Shown here one piece after another: positions 8,710-17,853 of a DNA stretch of 64,000 bases. Numbering within the stretch: position 1 is the first letter of the stretch; each line of letters starts with the position of its first letter. The stretch covers positions 2,827,200-2,891,199 of the forward strand of contig NZ_CH672376.1 of the NCBI RefSeq assembly GCF_000153105.1, in the 5' to 3' direction. Position numbers and translations under genes: made by a program. Below the pieces are notes generated by a model. It had not been told where the DNA came from and ran no database searches. It saw only the letters and a list, made by a program, of their open reading frames with translations. Source of the DNA: Blastopirellula marina DSM 3645. GTDB lineage: Bacteria; Planctomycetota; Planctomycetia; Pirellulales; Pirellulaceae.

Positions 8710-11616
8710 CTATGATTGGGTTGCGAAACCGCTAAGCGCGTAGGCGATTGACGTTTTGTTGTGAGAAATTGGACGCAGGTTCAGGCCGTTCTCGGCACAA
8801 AGATTTTGACAATCTTCGTCGTCGAACAGCTCTTGCGAGATCACCAACCCATGTGAATCGTTGGCGTCGAGCAAATGATTGGCGAAGGTGACCGAACGGC
8901 CGAATACATCCGAGCGACCGTTGAAACTGGTCGACATCGTCATGCCGCGATGCAACGCCAGCTGCAGACGCGGCGAATGGGCGCCGGCGGCGAGGATGTC
9001 GCGTCGGATTTCTAAAGCGGCGGTTAGCGCCGAACTTGCCGTAGAAAAAGCGGCCAGTATCCGATCGTCCGATTCTTTGACCAGTTTGCCGCGATGCGAC
9101 AGTACAATGCGAAGGCACGACTGGAAGGTGTCTTGAACCCGATCGCAGGTCTCAACATCGCCTAGCGCCGTAAACAGGTCGAGCACGTTAGTGATGCGCA
9201 GCCCGAGCAGCGTACTGGTCGCCAGGTTCGAGAGTCGATCGCGCGTGATGATTTCTGTTGGAAAAAGTTTCCGGAACTCAGGCAATCGCATCGCATCCGC
9301 GGCCGTGATCGCATCGCTTGCGGCCGCTGCGCGTTCTAGACGAATCACCAATGCGTGCGGATAGTCGTTCACCAGCGTCAGCAGTTGGCGGCCGGCGCCA
9401 ACGCGCAGCGGACGGTGATTGGTCACGTCAGCGTTCAGGCGAATTCGTTGGCGATTTGAGCCGCAGGCCGCTTCGGCCGAGAGACTGACCGTGTAAGGAA
9501 GTTGCGCCCCGCGCAGGATGTACGATCCTGGATCGAGCGTCAGGTCCAACTCTAACCGTTCGCCGGGAGACAATCGCGTTTGGGCGACGACATGCGGCGC
9601 ATGTTCGGGCCCGCCGATGCAATAGGTGCGAATATCGGCCTGACGAATTTCAGGATGAACGCGAAAGATCATCTCGACCGAACTGGAAAAATCGGTCTCA
9701 AAATCATGGTTGCAGGCTTCGCACCGCGCATGTCGGTCAATCTCGCTCAGCGTTTGCTTGACTTCTGCTGCGACGCGACAAGTGGGGCAAAGTACGTCCC
9801 AGTGCATTTCCAGCAAGCCCGCATGGCACGCGGCCAAGCATGCGATCGTAAACTGATCGGGGTTCAGCTGGAATCGCGTCGCCAACGCGCGGGGACGAAT
9901 TCGCGCGAGTTCCTGCGGAGGGCTTACGGCCAGAAACTCCAGCAAGCGATCGAGACTGGTCGTCTCGCTCACTTCCGCCGCTAAGCGAGCACGCGCCGTA
10001 GCGAGCTTCTTGTGCAAGGAGTGCGAAACTTTTGGCGCCGACTCATAGGGATCGGTCGCCGACGAACCGCTCAGCCGGCCGGTCACCATCTCGTTGATTC
10101 GGCGATAGACGCGATCGAGCGGCTTGCGACCTTTGAGATTGACTTCGACATAGGCGATCAAGCGACCGAGCCAGCCGCGGGGAGCAATGCGCACGCGATG
10201 CGTCAGGCGACTTCCTCCGGTCGGTCGCGGCGTTACTTCCACGACGCTCACAAACCACTGGAACGGGCCATTCTGAAACTCGCGCAACACGCCCAAGCGT
10301 CGTCCTTCGACCCATTCAAACGGATGTTCTTCCCACGTTAGACGCGTGAAACCGAGTCGAAACGAACCGATGCGATGCAGCGCGCCTTGCTCGTCGCGAT
10401 GGTTAACGTATTCGACCGGCGGCAATCCGACGGCGGCGTTGATGCGTTCGGTATTGGAGACGAGCGGCCACAAATCAGCCGGCTGGCCGTCGAAATCCCA
10501 TTCCCATTGGGCGGTGAAGACTTTGCCATTCGCCTCGGGAACCACGGGATGAATCGCGATGTTGTTGGCTTCACCGCGTACGAGTCGATCCAGGTCGGCG
10601 AGCATATGTCCGGCATCGGCAAAACGTGCGGCCGGCGCCTTTTGCAAGGCTCTCTGCACCAACGCGGCGGCGCCATCGCTAATTTGCGGATTGAGCTTGC
10701 GCGGATCAGGAGCTTGCTCGAAGCAATGCCGCGTGATCAGTCGGACCGGATCGTCTCCGGTAAAGGGAGGTCGACCTGTCAGTAGCTCAAACAACGTTGC
10801 TCCGAGCGAGTAAACGTCGGACGCCGGAGTCACCTTCGCTTTGTCGGTGCATTGTTCGGGAGAGATATAGTAAGGAGTTCCCAGCATGGCGCTGGTTTTG
10901 GTCAGATCAAGCGACGCCGCCTGATCGACATGGCGAGCGAGGCCAAAGTCGGACAGCTTCACGGTGGGAAGCGTTTCGGCAGCGATCGCGGCAAAGACCG
11001 CTTCCTGCGGCGACGCGCCGATTAGCGGCGAGGCCGAAAGGAGGATATTGCCGGGCTTCAAGTCGCGATGGACGATGCCAGCGTCATGAGCCGTGGCCAA
11101 GGCGGCCGCGACATCGCTGATGATCTGCAACGCAAGGCGCTCGGGTAAGGCTCCTTGCTTCTGCACGACGGCCTTCAGGTCGGTTCCTTCGACCAACTCC
11201 ATGATCAGATACGATACTTCGCCGCAGCGACCGACATCCAGCAAGTTGGCGACGTGGGGATGCTGTACTTCGGACAGGAGCCGCGATTCTTTTTGAAACC
11301 GCTGGAGCGTTTCTTTGTTGGGCAAAGACTCTGGCGGCAGAACTTTGGCCGCGACCAGGCCGCCGGTTTGGGTATCGGCGGTGAGATATACGGCTCCCAT
11401 GCCGCCTTGGCCCAGTTTTCGAATCGGCTGATAGCGTTTGCCGAGAGAGGGGAGCGGCGACGATGGGCCGTAACTGCTGCGCAAATCAGCGGCGTGATCG
11501 ACTTCGGTTTGTGCAAGCCGAGCGCATAGTTCCCGCATGCCGTCCGACCAGGAAGGATCGCCGATAAAATCGTCGTCAGAGATTACACCAGTCTTGTCGA
11601 GCGGATCTTCAGTCAT
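8710..11616 (-). CDS. Ser/Thr protein kinase fused to SRPBCC/zinc-ribbon and degenerate cyclase domains
   Basis: A 968-residue soluble protein. The Hanks-type kinase covers about 62-340: glycine loop LGQGGMGAVYL, Lys91, HRDLKPGN with Asp185, DFG with Asp223, and SPEQC. All key residues are present, so it is likely active. A START/SRPBCC-like region follows at about 365-510, then a helical region with a four-cysteine zinc ribbon (CPTC ... CEAC) at about 600-650. The C-terminal 155 residues resemble a class III adenylate/guanylate cyclase. The first metal-binding Asp of the FTD motif is replaced by Ala (LFTALGD, about residue 817), while an Asp at the second metal position (KESDDR, about 851) remains. 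Cyclase activity is doubtful; a nucleotide-sensing role is possible. Confidence 0.85.
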   Translation of the reverse strand: MTEDPLDKTGVISDDDFIGDPSWSDGMRELCARLAQTEVDHAADLRSSYGPSSPLPSLGKRYQPIRKLGQGGMGAVYLTADTQTGGLVAAKVLPPESLPNKETLQRFQKESRLLSEVQHPHVANLLDVGRCGEVSYLIMELVEGTDLKAVVQKQGALPERLALQIISDVAAALATAHDAGIVHRDLKPGNILLSASPLIGASPQEAVFAAIAAETLPTVKLSDFGLARHVDQAASLDLTKTSAMLGTPYYISPEQCTDKAKVTPASDVYSLGATLFELLTGRPPFTGDDPVRLITRHCFEQAPDPRKLNPQISDGAAALVQRALQKAPAARFADAGHMLADLDRLVRGEANNIAIHPVVPEANGKVFTAQWEWDFDGQPADLWPLVSNTERINAAVGLPPVEYVNHRDEQGALHRIGSFRLGFTRLTWEEHPFEWVEGRRLGVLREFQNGPFQWFVSVVEVTPRPTGGSRLTHRVRIAPRGWLGRLIAYVEVNLKGRKPLDRVYRRINEMVTGRLSGSSATDPYESAPKVSHSLHKKLATARARLAAEVSETTSLDRLLEFLAVSPPQELARIRPRALATRFQLNPDQFTIACLAACHAGLLEMHWDVLCPTCRVAAEVKQTLSEIDRHARCEACNHDFETDFSSSVEMIFRVHPEIRQADIRTYCIGGPEHAPHVVAQTRLSPGERLELDLTLDPGSYILRGAQLPYTVSLSAEAACGSNRQRIRLNADVTNHRPLRVGAGRQLLTLVNDYPHALVIRLERAAAASDAITAADAMRLPEFRKLFPTEIITRDRLSNLATSTLLGLRITNVLDLFTALGDVETCDRVQDTFQSCLRIVLSHRGKLVKESDDRILAAFSTASSALTAALEIRRDILAAGAHSPRLQLALHRGMTMSTSFNGRSDVFGRSVTFANHLLDANDSHGLVISQELFDDEDCQNLCAENGLNLRPISHNKTSIAYALSGFATQS

Positions 11617-12084
11617 AGCGCGTTTCGGTGTCTCGTTTGCCCTGTCGCGGCAAGCTGATCGAGAAAACGGGAGTCCAGCACTAAAAACGTAGGATACTTT
11701 TCATCCCTTTTCCCGATGGCTGTTGATAACCGCACCCCTCGGCTGGCGGCGTGATGGTTCTCGTTTCGTGGGAAAGTTGCGACTGCGAACGTCGTTCGCG
11801 GCTCTGAAACCGAGTGCGACGCCTAGCTAAACGGTGGACGAGGTGAAACTTGCCGCGATCGGCGAATCCCCGGCGACCTCCAGCTGCTGTTCGACTTGCA
11901 TTTTGCGTGATGCAGCGATGGTGTTACCAGAACCAATAGTGAGGCTTGTCCCGGTTGTCGGACGGCGTTGAGGAACCCTTTCAATTGATGGTCAAAATAA
12001 CCGACGATAAGTTGCGTAATGCGCGGTCGCAGGATGCGTCGGAAGCCGTGCGCCCTCAATTTCCACGGACGGGTGTGATCGAAT
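11617..12084. other. Divergent intergenic region, no gene seen
   Basis: About 470 bases between the divergent kinase-cyclase gene and the DUF6666-like gene. It must hold both promoters, but no clear consensus boxes or RNA were identified. The short frames here look like chance frames. Confidence 0.4.
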
Positions 12085-13062
12085 ATGTGGCGTTGGACGT
12101 TTGGTTGGTCATTGGTTTGTTTGGCTTGCCTGCCGACGATGGGCGTCGCCCAAACTTGGATGACCGAACACGATTCGCCGATCTCGATGGATGAGATGGA
12201 GCGTCATGCGGGTTTCTCAGAGGCGCCCACCTATCCGCTGAATCCGCCCAAGGCATATTGTTGGAACTGGACCGATAGTCTCGAGCTGTTCTTAGGGCTC
12301 GATGGTTCGAAGCAGCCGCAAGACTTCGGCGTGAACGCACATTTTGGCGGACGGGCCCACATTAACTGGGGGGCGCCGTTGTCGTTCGATCATAGTCTCG
12401 GGCTGCAGATCGGTACTGCCGTCACGCAGACCGATCATGCCGTCGCCGTGACGCACGCTTTAGAAGGCTCGTCGAGTCGCACGCAAAGCTTTACGACGAT
12501 CGGACTGTTTCAGCGGGCCGATAGCGGTTGGAACTGGGCGTTGGCTTGGGACGTTCTTTATCAGCAAGACTACGATACCGAAACGCTCAGCCAATGGCGC
12601 GGACGGGTTGGCTATGACCTTACCAATCGCGACGAAATCGGCGTCATGGGCAGTTTGCCGATGTCGGGTTCCGACGCCAATTGGGCGGGCAACGCCGTTC
12701 ATTTACGTCCATTGGCGCAGGGGAGTTTCTTCTGGCGTCACCTGTGGCAATACGGCAGTCAGACGACGATGTGGCTCGGCGCCGCCGATTCGCATGGTCA
12801 AGAGAACGCCGCGCTGATGAACACGCAAGGAACCAATTCTGTCGTCGTCTTTGGCGCCGACCTGCATTGCCCGGTGAGCGATCATTGGGCGATTTTCGGC
12901 GAAGCGAACTTTGTCACGCCAGCCGACACCGGCTCGGTCGACGCCTATCTCGGCTTCGCGTTCTATCCAGGCGGAGGCGCACTGGGATGGCGACGAAAAA
13001 CCTTCTCGCCGCTCTTGCCGGTCGCCGGCAGTCCGACGTTTGTCACCGACTTGTCCCGGTAA
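12085..13062 (+). CDS. Signal-peptide protein, DUF6666-like putative outer-membrane barrel
   Basis: A 325-residue protein with an N-terminal signal peptide (about 1-23, ending GVAQ). The mature part is rich in alternating aromatic and polar strands (LELFLGLDG, TIGLFQRADSGWNWALAWDV, WRGRVGYDL, YLGFAFYPGGG). This fits a beta-barrel or porin-like planctomycete family that I associate with DUF6666. No enzymatic motif was seen. It stands alone on the plus strand, convergent with the secretion operon. Family assignment is from memory of the typical length and pattern, so the name is tentative. Confidence 0.7.
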   Translation: MWRWTFGWSLVCLACLPTMGVAQTWMTEHDSPISMDEMERHAGFSEAPTYPLNPPKAYCWNWTDSLELFLGLDGSKQPQDFGVNAHFGGRAHINWGAPLSFDHSLGLQIGTAVTQTDHAVAVTHALEGSSSRTQSFTTIGLFQRADSGWNWALAWDVLYQQDYDTETLSQWRGRVGYDLTNRDEIGVMGSLPMSGSDANWAGNAVHLRPLAQGSFFWRHLWQYGSQTTMWLGAADSHGQENAALMNTQGTNSVVVFGADLHCPVSDHWAIFGEANFVTPADTGSVDAYLGFAFYPGGGALGWRRKTFSPLLPVAGSPTFVTDLSR

Positions 13063-13153
13063 GCAACGCCGTATAGACGACGATTCAAACTTTTTGTAGT
13101 CCGAAGCGCAAGCGAGGAAAATGCGAAGAAAAGTACGGGCTGCGCTGACGGCT

Positions 13154-13657
13154 CTAGCGCAGCGGCGGCTTGGTCGGCAATTGGCTCATCTGATAGATCG
13201 GATTGCCGGGCGCTAGTTGAGCGGCGCGTTCGAAGTGTTGATTGGCTTCGATCACTTGGCCTTCGATTTCTAGCGCCACGCCCAGCAGATGATGCGTCTG
13301 GGCGTCGCCTGGTTGTACTTCGGACAAGCGGCGATAGTAGCTGATTGCGTCGGCGCCGCGATCTTCGGCCAACGCGACTTCCGCCGCGAGACGCAGGGCC
13401 GGAATCGAATCAGGGCGAAGCGACAGCGATTCTTCGACCAAGGTGCGGCACTTCGCGGTTTCGCCGGCGGCGAAGCGAGCCTGAGCCGCTTTCAATTGGG
13501 TATCGGCGCGACGCTCGGAAAGCGTCTCGGCTAGTTCCGCTTTGCGCTCTTCGACATCCCGGCCAGGGTGCAAAATTGGTTCGCTCCAGCTGGGCAAGCT
13601 CGAACAACCGACGCCGCTGGACAAGGTGAAAGCGATGACGCAGAGAGTGCGGATCAT
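13154..13657 (-). CDS. TPR lipoprotein at the end of the secretion operon
   Basis: A 167-residue protein with a lipoprotein signal (SSGVGC, lipid-attachment Cys18) and about three tetratricopeptide repeats (RFAAGETAKCRTLVEESL..., AEDRGADAISYYRRLSEVQP, LEIEGQVIEANQHFERAAQL). Its start overlaps the secretin stop by four bases, so it is the last gene of the secretion operon. This fits an outer-membrane pilotin or PilF-like assembly factor for the adjacent secretin; that role is inferred from context. Confidence 0.8.
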   Translation of the reverse strand: MIRTLCVIAFTLSSGVGCSSLPSWSEPILHPGRDVEERKAELAETLSERRADTQLKAAQARFAAGETAKCRTLVEESLSLRPDSIPALRLAAEVALAEDRGADAISYYRRLSEVQPGDAQTHHLLGVALEIEGQVIEANQHFERAAQLAPGNPIYQMSQLPTKPPLR

Positions 13658-15813
13658 GGGTTCATCTCAGGGAGCGGATAAGGAGCGGGAGAAAAGTCTT
13701 CGGGCCTGACGACCGGCGCGGGAGCATACTCATGCGGCGCGACGACCGGCGGCGTTTGGATTTGTTCGATGTGCCAGGGCGAGACCTGCACCGGTCGCGG
13801 CGGACTGGGAGGGACCCAGCCTTCACGCAAGTGAGTGACCACCGATCGATCGCCGAGACCCGATTGCTGCGTCACAACGTTGCGCAGTTCAGCCGCTTCC
13901 AAATTGCCGTTGTCAAAATGGATCGAGAGATTGCAGTAGCGAAGCGCCGAGTAAGCGTCGCCGGTCGCCCAGGCCGCCGTCGCCAAGCGATAATACTTGC
14001 GTCCCAGATAGCGTTTGCCGAGCGGCGACATTTTGTCGGCCATGTTTTCATGTTGTTGTTCAAAGACTCCGCGCAGCTCTTCCCCATCACTGGGGATATG
14101 GGCGGCGTCGACAATTCGCGGGGTGAGCAGCACGATCAACTCGTCACGCACCGTCGTCTCTTGCTTCTGGCGAAATGCAGGCCCCAAGATAGGGATGCTT
14201 CCCAAGTAGGGTATTTGCGAGCCCTTTTTGCGAAGGTCGCTTTTGATCAAACCGCCGATGATGATGGTGCGGCCATCCGGGCAAATGACATTGGTCGTCA
14301 CTTGGGTCACAATCTTGTTGGGCAACGTAAATTGGCCCTCGACTTTGACATCGCCGTCAGAAATTTCGGGGTGAACTTCCAGACGAACCATGCCGTCATC
14401 GGTGATAAACGGACGCAGGCGAAGCTGCGTACCGATTTCCAGAAACTCAACCGACTGGGTCGACGCCGTCTCGGTGACCGTAGTGCTGATATAACCTTTT
14501 TGTTCGCCGATCAAAATCTCGGCGCGTTGTTTGTTCAACACTAGCAATTGCGGCGAAGCGATGACGCTGGTGTCGCCAAACGATTCCAACGCGTCAATAA
14601 AGACTCCCAGGCTCGAATCGAGAAAGCCAAACTTCAGTCCCCCATCGGTCAGTTTGATCTGGTCGAGCGCTGATAGCGGAAAACCGGAAACCAAGCGGAC
14701 CTTGTTCTTGTCGATCAGCGCCTCGAAATTGACCCCGAGGTTCAAGCTGTCGTCCAGTTTGACTGACAGGATGGTCGCTTCGATCGCAACTTGCAGCGGA
14801 CGACGGTCGAGTTCGCGCACCGCTTCGTCGATTTCGTTCAGTTTGTGTTCAAAGTCGCGGACGATCACCGCTTCGGTGCCTGCAAAATCGTCTCCTCCGG
14901 CGGCGTTGCTATCGGCGGAGATTCCGACCTGAGAAGCGGACGACACGCTGATGACCCCGACTTCGGCGGTTAGCAACGGCGTCAACAGCGTTTGCAGGTC
15001 GACGGCGCGAACGTAGTTCGGTCGATAGATCCGCGTTTGCACGCGATCGGCCATATTGTTCATCGCGTGAAGCTCGGCCGGCGTACCCACGTAAATGAAA
15101 TTGTTTTCTTCCAGCGTGATATATCCGGTCGAACGCAAAATGGCGTTCAGCGCGGTTTGCACATCCACTTTAGAAAGCGAAGCCGAAACCGTGCCGCGCA
15201 CGCTGTTGGTCGGCAGGATGTTGAGATTCCCCTGCTCGCTTAACATCTCCAGCACTTCGCGAATGTCGGTGTCTTGAATCACGATCGTCAGGCCGTCGTC
15301 CCCTTCGCCGCGTACGATGCGGGGGCCGGTCGGCAATGGTTTCGGCTCGGGCAGTTCGTTCTGGGGTGTCGGCCGCATGTCGGCTGGCGTCGTGTCGGCG
15401 ACCGGCGGAGGAGCCTGAATCACGCCGTTCATGGGGGCGACGGCCGGATTGACCGGCGGATTCTCTTTTTGGGCGTTGATGCTGGTTTCGGCGACGTCCC
15501 GGATCGAATCGAGCGCCTTGGTGAAAAATTGAAAGCTTTCGCTTTGTCGATCATTGACCGCTTCGATGCTCCTTTTCAAGCTATCGATATCGACCTGTTG
15601 AGTCACCGCCGGTACGTAGGGAGCTATCGCCGGAGTCGGCGTGGTCACGGCTGACGCAATCGGCGGCGGCGATTCGGGGGGCGCCGCGACTTGCGAAGCG
15701 GCGAACATGGGGCTGTCGAGCAGATCGTCCGAATAGTGAACCAATCCGATCGCAGCAGCGACGCCAGCGACGGCGCACAGTACGAAGACCGTTGTTCGGA
15801 GTAAGAATTGCAT
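13654..15813 (-). CDS. gspD: Type II/IV pilus secretin (GspD/PilQ-like)
   Basis: A 719-residue secretin. An N-terminal hydrophobic segment and Pro-rich linker (1-180) are followed by an STN-like domain (GLTIVIQDTDIREVLEMLSE), an N1/NolW-like domain (RIYRPNYVRAVDLQTLLTPL) and the secretin core. The core ends with the hallmark IPYLGSIPILGPAF and ELIVLLTPRIVD. A further 120 residues form a helical repeat-like segment and a Pro-rich tail not typical of GspD. It should form the outer-membrane ring of the system encoded by the upstream PilM/N/O/P genes. The PilMNOP set argues for PilQ-like use, while the GspK/H/I/J-like pseudopilins argue for secretion. Confidence 0.92.
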   Translation of the reverse strand: MQFLLRTTVFVLCAVAGVAAAIGLVHYSDDLLDSPMFAASQVAAPPESPPPIASAVTTPTPAIAPYVPAVTQQVDIDSLKRSIEAVNDRQSESFQFFTKALDSIRDVAETSINAQKENPPVNPAVAPMNGVIQAPPPVADTTPADMRPTPQNELPEPKPLPTGPRIVRGEGDDGLTIVIQDTDIREVLEMLSEQGNLNILPTNSVRGTVSASLSKVDVQTALNAILRSTGYITLEENNFIYVGTPAELHAMNNMADRVQTRIYRPNYVRAVDLQTLLTPLLTAEVGVISVSSASQVGISADSNAAGGDDFAGTEAVIVRDFEHKLNEIDEAVRELDRRPLQVAIEATILSVKLDDSLNLGVNFEALIDKNKVRLVSGFPLSALDQIKLTDGGLKFGFLDSSLGVFIDALESFGDTSVIASPQLLVLNKQRAEILIGEQKGYISTTVTETASTQSVEFLEIGTQLRLRPFITDDGMVRLEVHPEISDGDVKVEGQFTLPNKIVTQVTTNVICPDGRTIIIGGLIKSDLRKKGSQIPYLGSIPILGPAFRQKQETTVRDELIVLLTPRIVDAAHIPSDGEELRGVFEQQHENMADKMSPLGKRYLGRKYYRLATAAWATGDAYSALRYCNLSIHFDNGNLEAAELRNVVTQQSGLGDRSVVTHLREGWVPPSPPRPVQVSPWHIEQIQTPPVVAPHEYAPAPVVRPEDFSPAPYPLPEMNP

Positions 15814-15850
15814 TCGACTTCCATGTCGGTAAGTAAATGGTTTTGCCGTG

Positions 15851-16489
15851 TTACGGCTGCTGCGATCCCTGCCGCATCACCAGCGTATGGTTCGATTCGA
15901 TCGCATCATAAGTTTTGAGCGGCAAATCGAATTTCTCTCCGTTGCGAGCGAGTATGACGCCGGTCGGTTCGATCGAACTGACGACGAAATCGGCTCCTTG
16001 ATTCGATTGCACCACGTCTCCTACTTCGTAGTTCGCCTGATTAATTCGCGCGATCGCTCGCTTGCGACCGACGATTACCGAGCGAACAAACAAGTCATCC
16101 GGCCGAGGAGCGACCACCGCGACAGGCGCGGCGATCTTATCTGCCGGTGACTCGGAAACGGCGACTTTCTGCTTGCGAAACGGGTCGAGCGAATCTTTCG
16201 GAAGGTCGGCCGATTGCATCCGAGGATTCTCCTTCATTCGTTTCGCCCAGGTTCGCCAGTTCATGTCGTCTTCCGTGGTCGGCGCCGACGCTTTCGGCGT
16301 GACGACCAACGGCTGAACTTTTGCGACGGCGCTGGAGGCCGGCTTGGACTTCATGGCAGGCATCCATTTGATGACCAACGGCGTCCAAAACCAAATCGCG
16401 ATCAAAAATAGCCCGGCCAGCACCGCAGCCTTCTGCGGGCTCTTTTGGATCTCTTTTTTGATCCGTGGGATCAAGGATTGCGATTTCAT
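15851..16489 (-). CDS. PilP/GspC-like inner-membrane protein
   Basis: A 212-residue protein with a single N-terminal transmembrane helix (about 20-38) and a periplasmic region. It ends in a small beta-domain (ARINQANYEVGDVV ... VSSIEPTGVILARNGEKFDL), the usual shape of PilP/GspC HR domains that contact the secretin. It lies between the PilO-like gene and the secretin, exactly where PilP sits in pilus operons. Sequence similarity itself is weak, so the name rests on architecture and position. Confidence 0.7.
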   Translation of the reverse strand: MKSQSLIPRIKKEIQKSPQKAAVLAGLFLIAIWFWTPLVIKWMPAMKSKPASSAVAKVQPLVVTPKASAPTTEDDMNWRTWAKRMKENPRMQSADLPKDSLDPFRKQKVAVSESPADKIAAPVAVVAPRPDDLFVRSVIVGRKRAIARINQANYEVGDVVQSNQGADFVVSSIEPTGVILARNGEKFDLPLKTYDAIESNHTLVMRQGSQQP

Positions 16490-16548
16490 GGTCTCTGCAG
16501 AACGTTTCCGCTCCGTCTCCTTATGTATCGGCCGCTGATAGCGTTGAG

Positions 16549-17115
16549 CTAACCGGATTTACCGTCAAAATCGACAAAAAACTCCAAGGTTAGCTCGCAT
16601 TTCAAAACATCATCGCCGGGTGATAGCGGAGACAGCTCGATGCTTCTCACCCAAAGGACGTAGGGAAGCTGCTCAAAACGTTTCAACATGGCGTGAACCT
16701 CGGCAAACCGGGCCTGACAGCCAATTTGGACAGGTTGGGAGATTAAGCTGGCGTGACGTTGCTCGGGCATCGGGACCAGGCTCAGTTTTTCGGCGCCAGC
16801 TTCGCGTGCTTGCGATGTCAGCAGATGATAGACGCGGCCGGCGTCGATATCTTTTTCCGAAACGGCGTGCCAGGAGTCGAGGAATTTTTCGACCTGATCG
16901 AATTCCTCTTGAACCGTCGCCAATTGCGTATCGATCGCCTCTTCCGAGTCGATGGTCGATTTCATCAAGGTAATTTCATCGCGCAGCGCCGAGATATGTC
17001 GTTGCCGCGGCAAGTAGACGAACGCAGCGTACGCAACGGCGATGGCCGCCACGACGACGACATACTGCCATTTGACGGTTTTATTCTTTTTGGCGTTGAA
17101 AACGGATTCGGCCAT
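16549..17115 (-). CDS. PilO/GspM-like assembly protein
   Basis: A 188-residue bitopic protein: short cytoplasmic N-terminus, transmembrane helix at about 19-34, coiled coil at about 38-80, and a ferredoxin-like C-terminal half. This is the standard PilO/GspM plan. It lies directly after the PilN-like gene (12-base gap) and should form the inner-membrane platform with PilN and PilP. Confidence 0.78.
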   Translation of the reverse strand: MAESVFNAKKNKTVKWQYVVVVAAIAVAYAAFVYLPRQRHISALRDEITLMKSTIDSEEAIDTQLATVQEEFDQVEKFLDSWHAVSEKDIDAGRVYHLLTSQAREAGAEKLSLVPMPEQRHASLISQPVQIGCQARFAEVHAMLKRFEQLPYVLWVRSIELSPLSPGDDVLKCELTLEFFVDFDGKSG

Positions 17116-17127
17116 GAGTTGGTTTCC

Positions 17128-17832
17128 TTATCGCCCTTGCCGCAAAGCGGTGGACGCTGCGGGAACCGCACGGATTCCCGGCGGGGGAGTCAAAACGACT
17201 TGGAGTTCAAAATCGGATCGCCCCGAGTCGTCTCCTTGGGCGACCGGCTCCACCGATTCGATGATGGCGCGTTGCACGAGGGGGTGATCGTTAAGCTTCA
17301 CCAGGTATTCGTACAACTGCGAAACGTCCATCACCGCGCCGTCGACATCGAACTTGGCGGTTCGCTTTTGACGCTCGGATAAAAAGAACTCAAAGTCGCG
17401 CAGCGTCGCCGATTTTTGATTCGCCGCCGCTGCGTCTTCTTCTTCACGGCGTCGAGCGACCGAAGCGATCTCTTGGTAGAGTTTCAACTCGCGAAACGAC
17501 AAGGTCTCGGGGGTTGGCCCTGTCAGGCAGGCCAGCAATTGCGTCGTCGGCCAATGGCTCTTGAGCGTCGCATAAAGCTGCGCTTCGTTTCGATGCTCGG
17601 TCAGATTGAATTGCAAATTGACGAGTAGATCGCGCTTGGCGACGGCCGCAAGATACGCCGGCTCCAGCGCATCGCGCTGAACCTGCAATTGATGTTGGAC
17701 GCCTAGTTGCAGCAGAGCGGCGACCGCGAGCAATGCGCCGATCGACGCAACGCCGATCCAGCGGTAGAGACTGGCTCGGCGGCGTTTGCGCCGATCGCGA
17801 AATTTTTTCGGTAAAAAGTCGATGTCTTGCAT
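17128..17832 (-). CDS. PilN/GspL-like assembly protein
   Basis: A 234-residue protein. It opens with MQDIDFLPKKFRDRRKRRR, the PilN-like cytoplasmic peptide (the INLLP-type motif that docks onto PilM). A transmembrane helix at about 25-44, a coiled coil and a ferredoxin-like periplasmic domain follow. It lies 21 bases downstream of the PilM gene. Confidence 0.8.
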   Translation of the reverse strand: MQDIDFLPKKFRDRRKRRRASLYRWIGVASIGALLAVAALLQLGVQHQLQVQRDALEPAYLAAVAKRDLLVNLQFNLTEHRNEAQLYATLKSHWPTTQLLACLTGPTPETLSFRELKLYQEIASVARRREEEDAAAANQKSATLRDFEFFLSERQKRTAKFDVDGAVMDVSQLYEYLVKLNDHPLVQRAIIESVEPVAQGDDSGRSDFELQVVLTPPPGIRAVPAASTALRQGR

Positions 17833-17853
17833 GATTGTTTCCTGGAAACGCGT

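Noticed and set aside
13732-14544. Plus-strand 270-codon frame
   Set aside because: Shadow of the secretin gene; Arg-rich without any family pattern.
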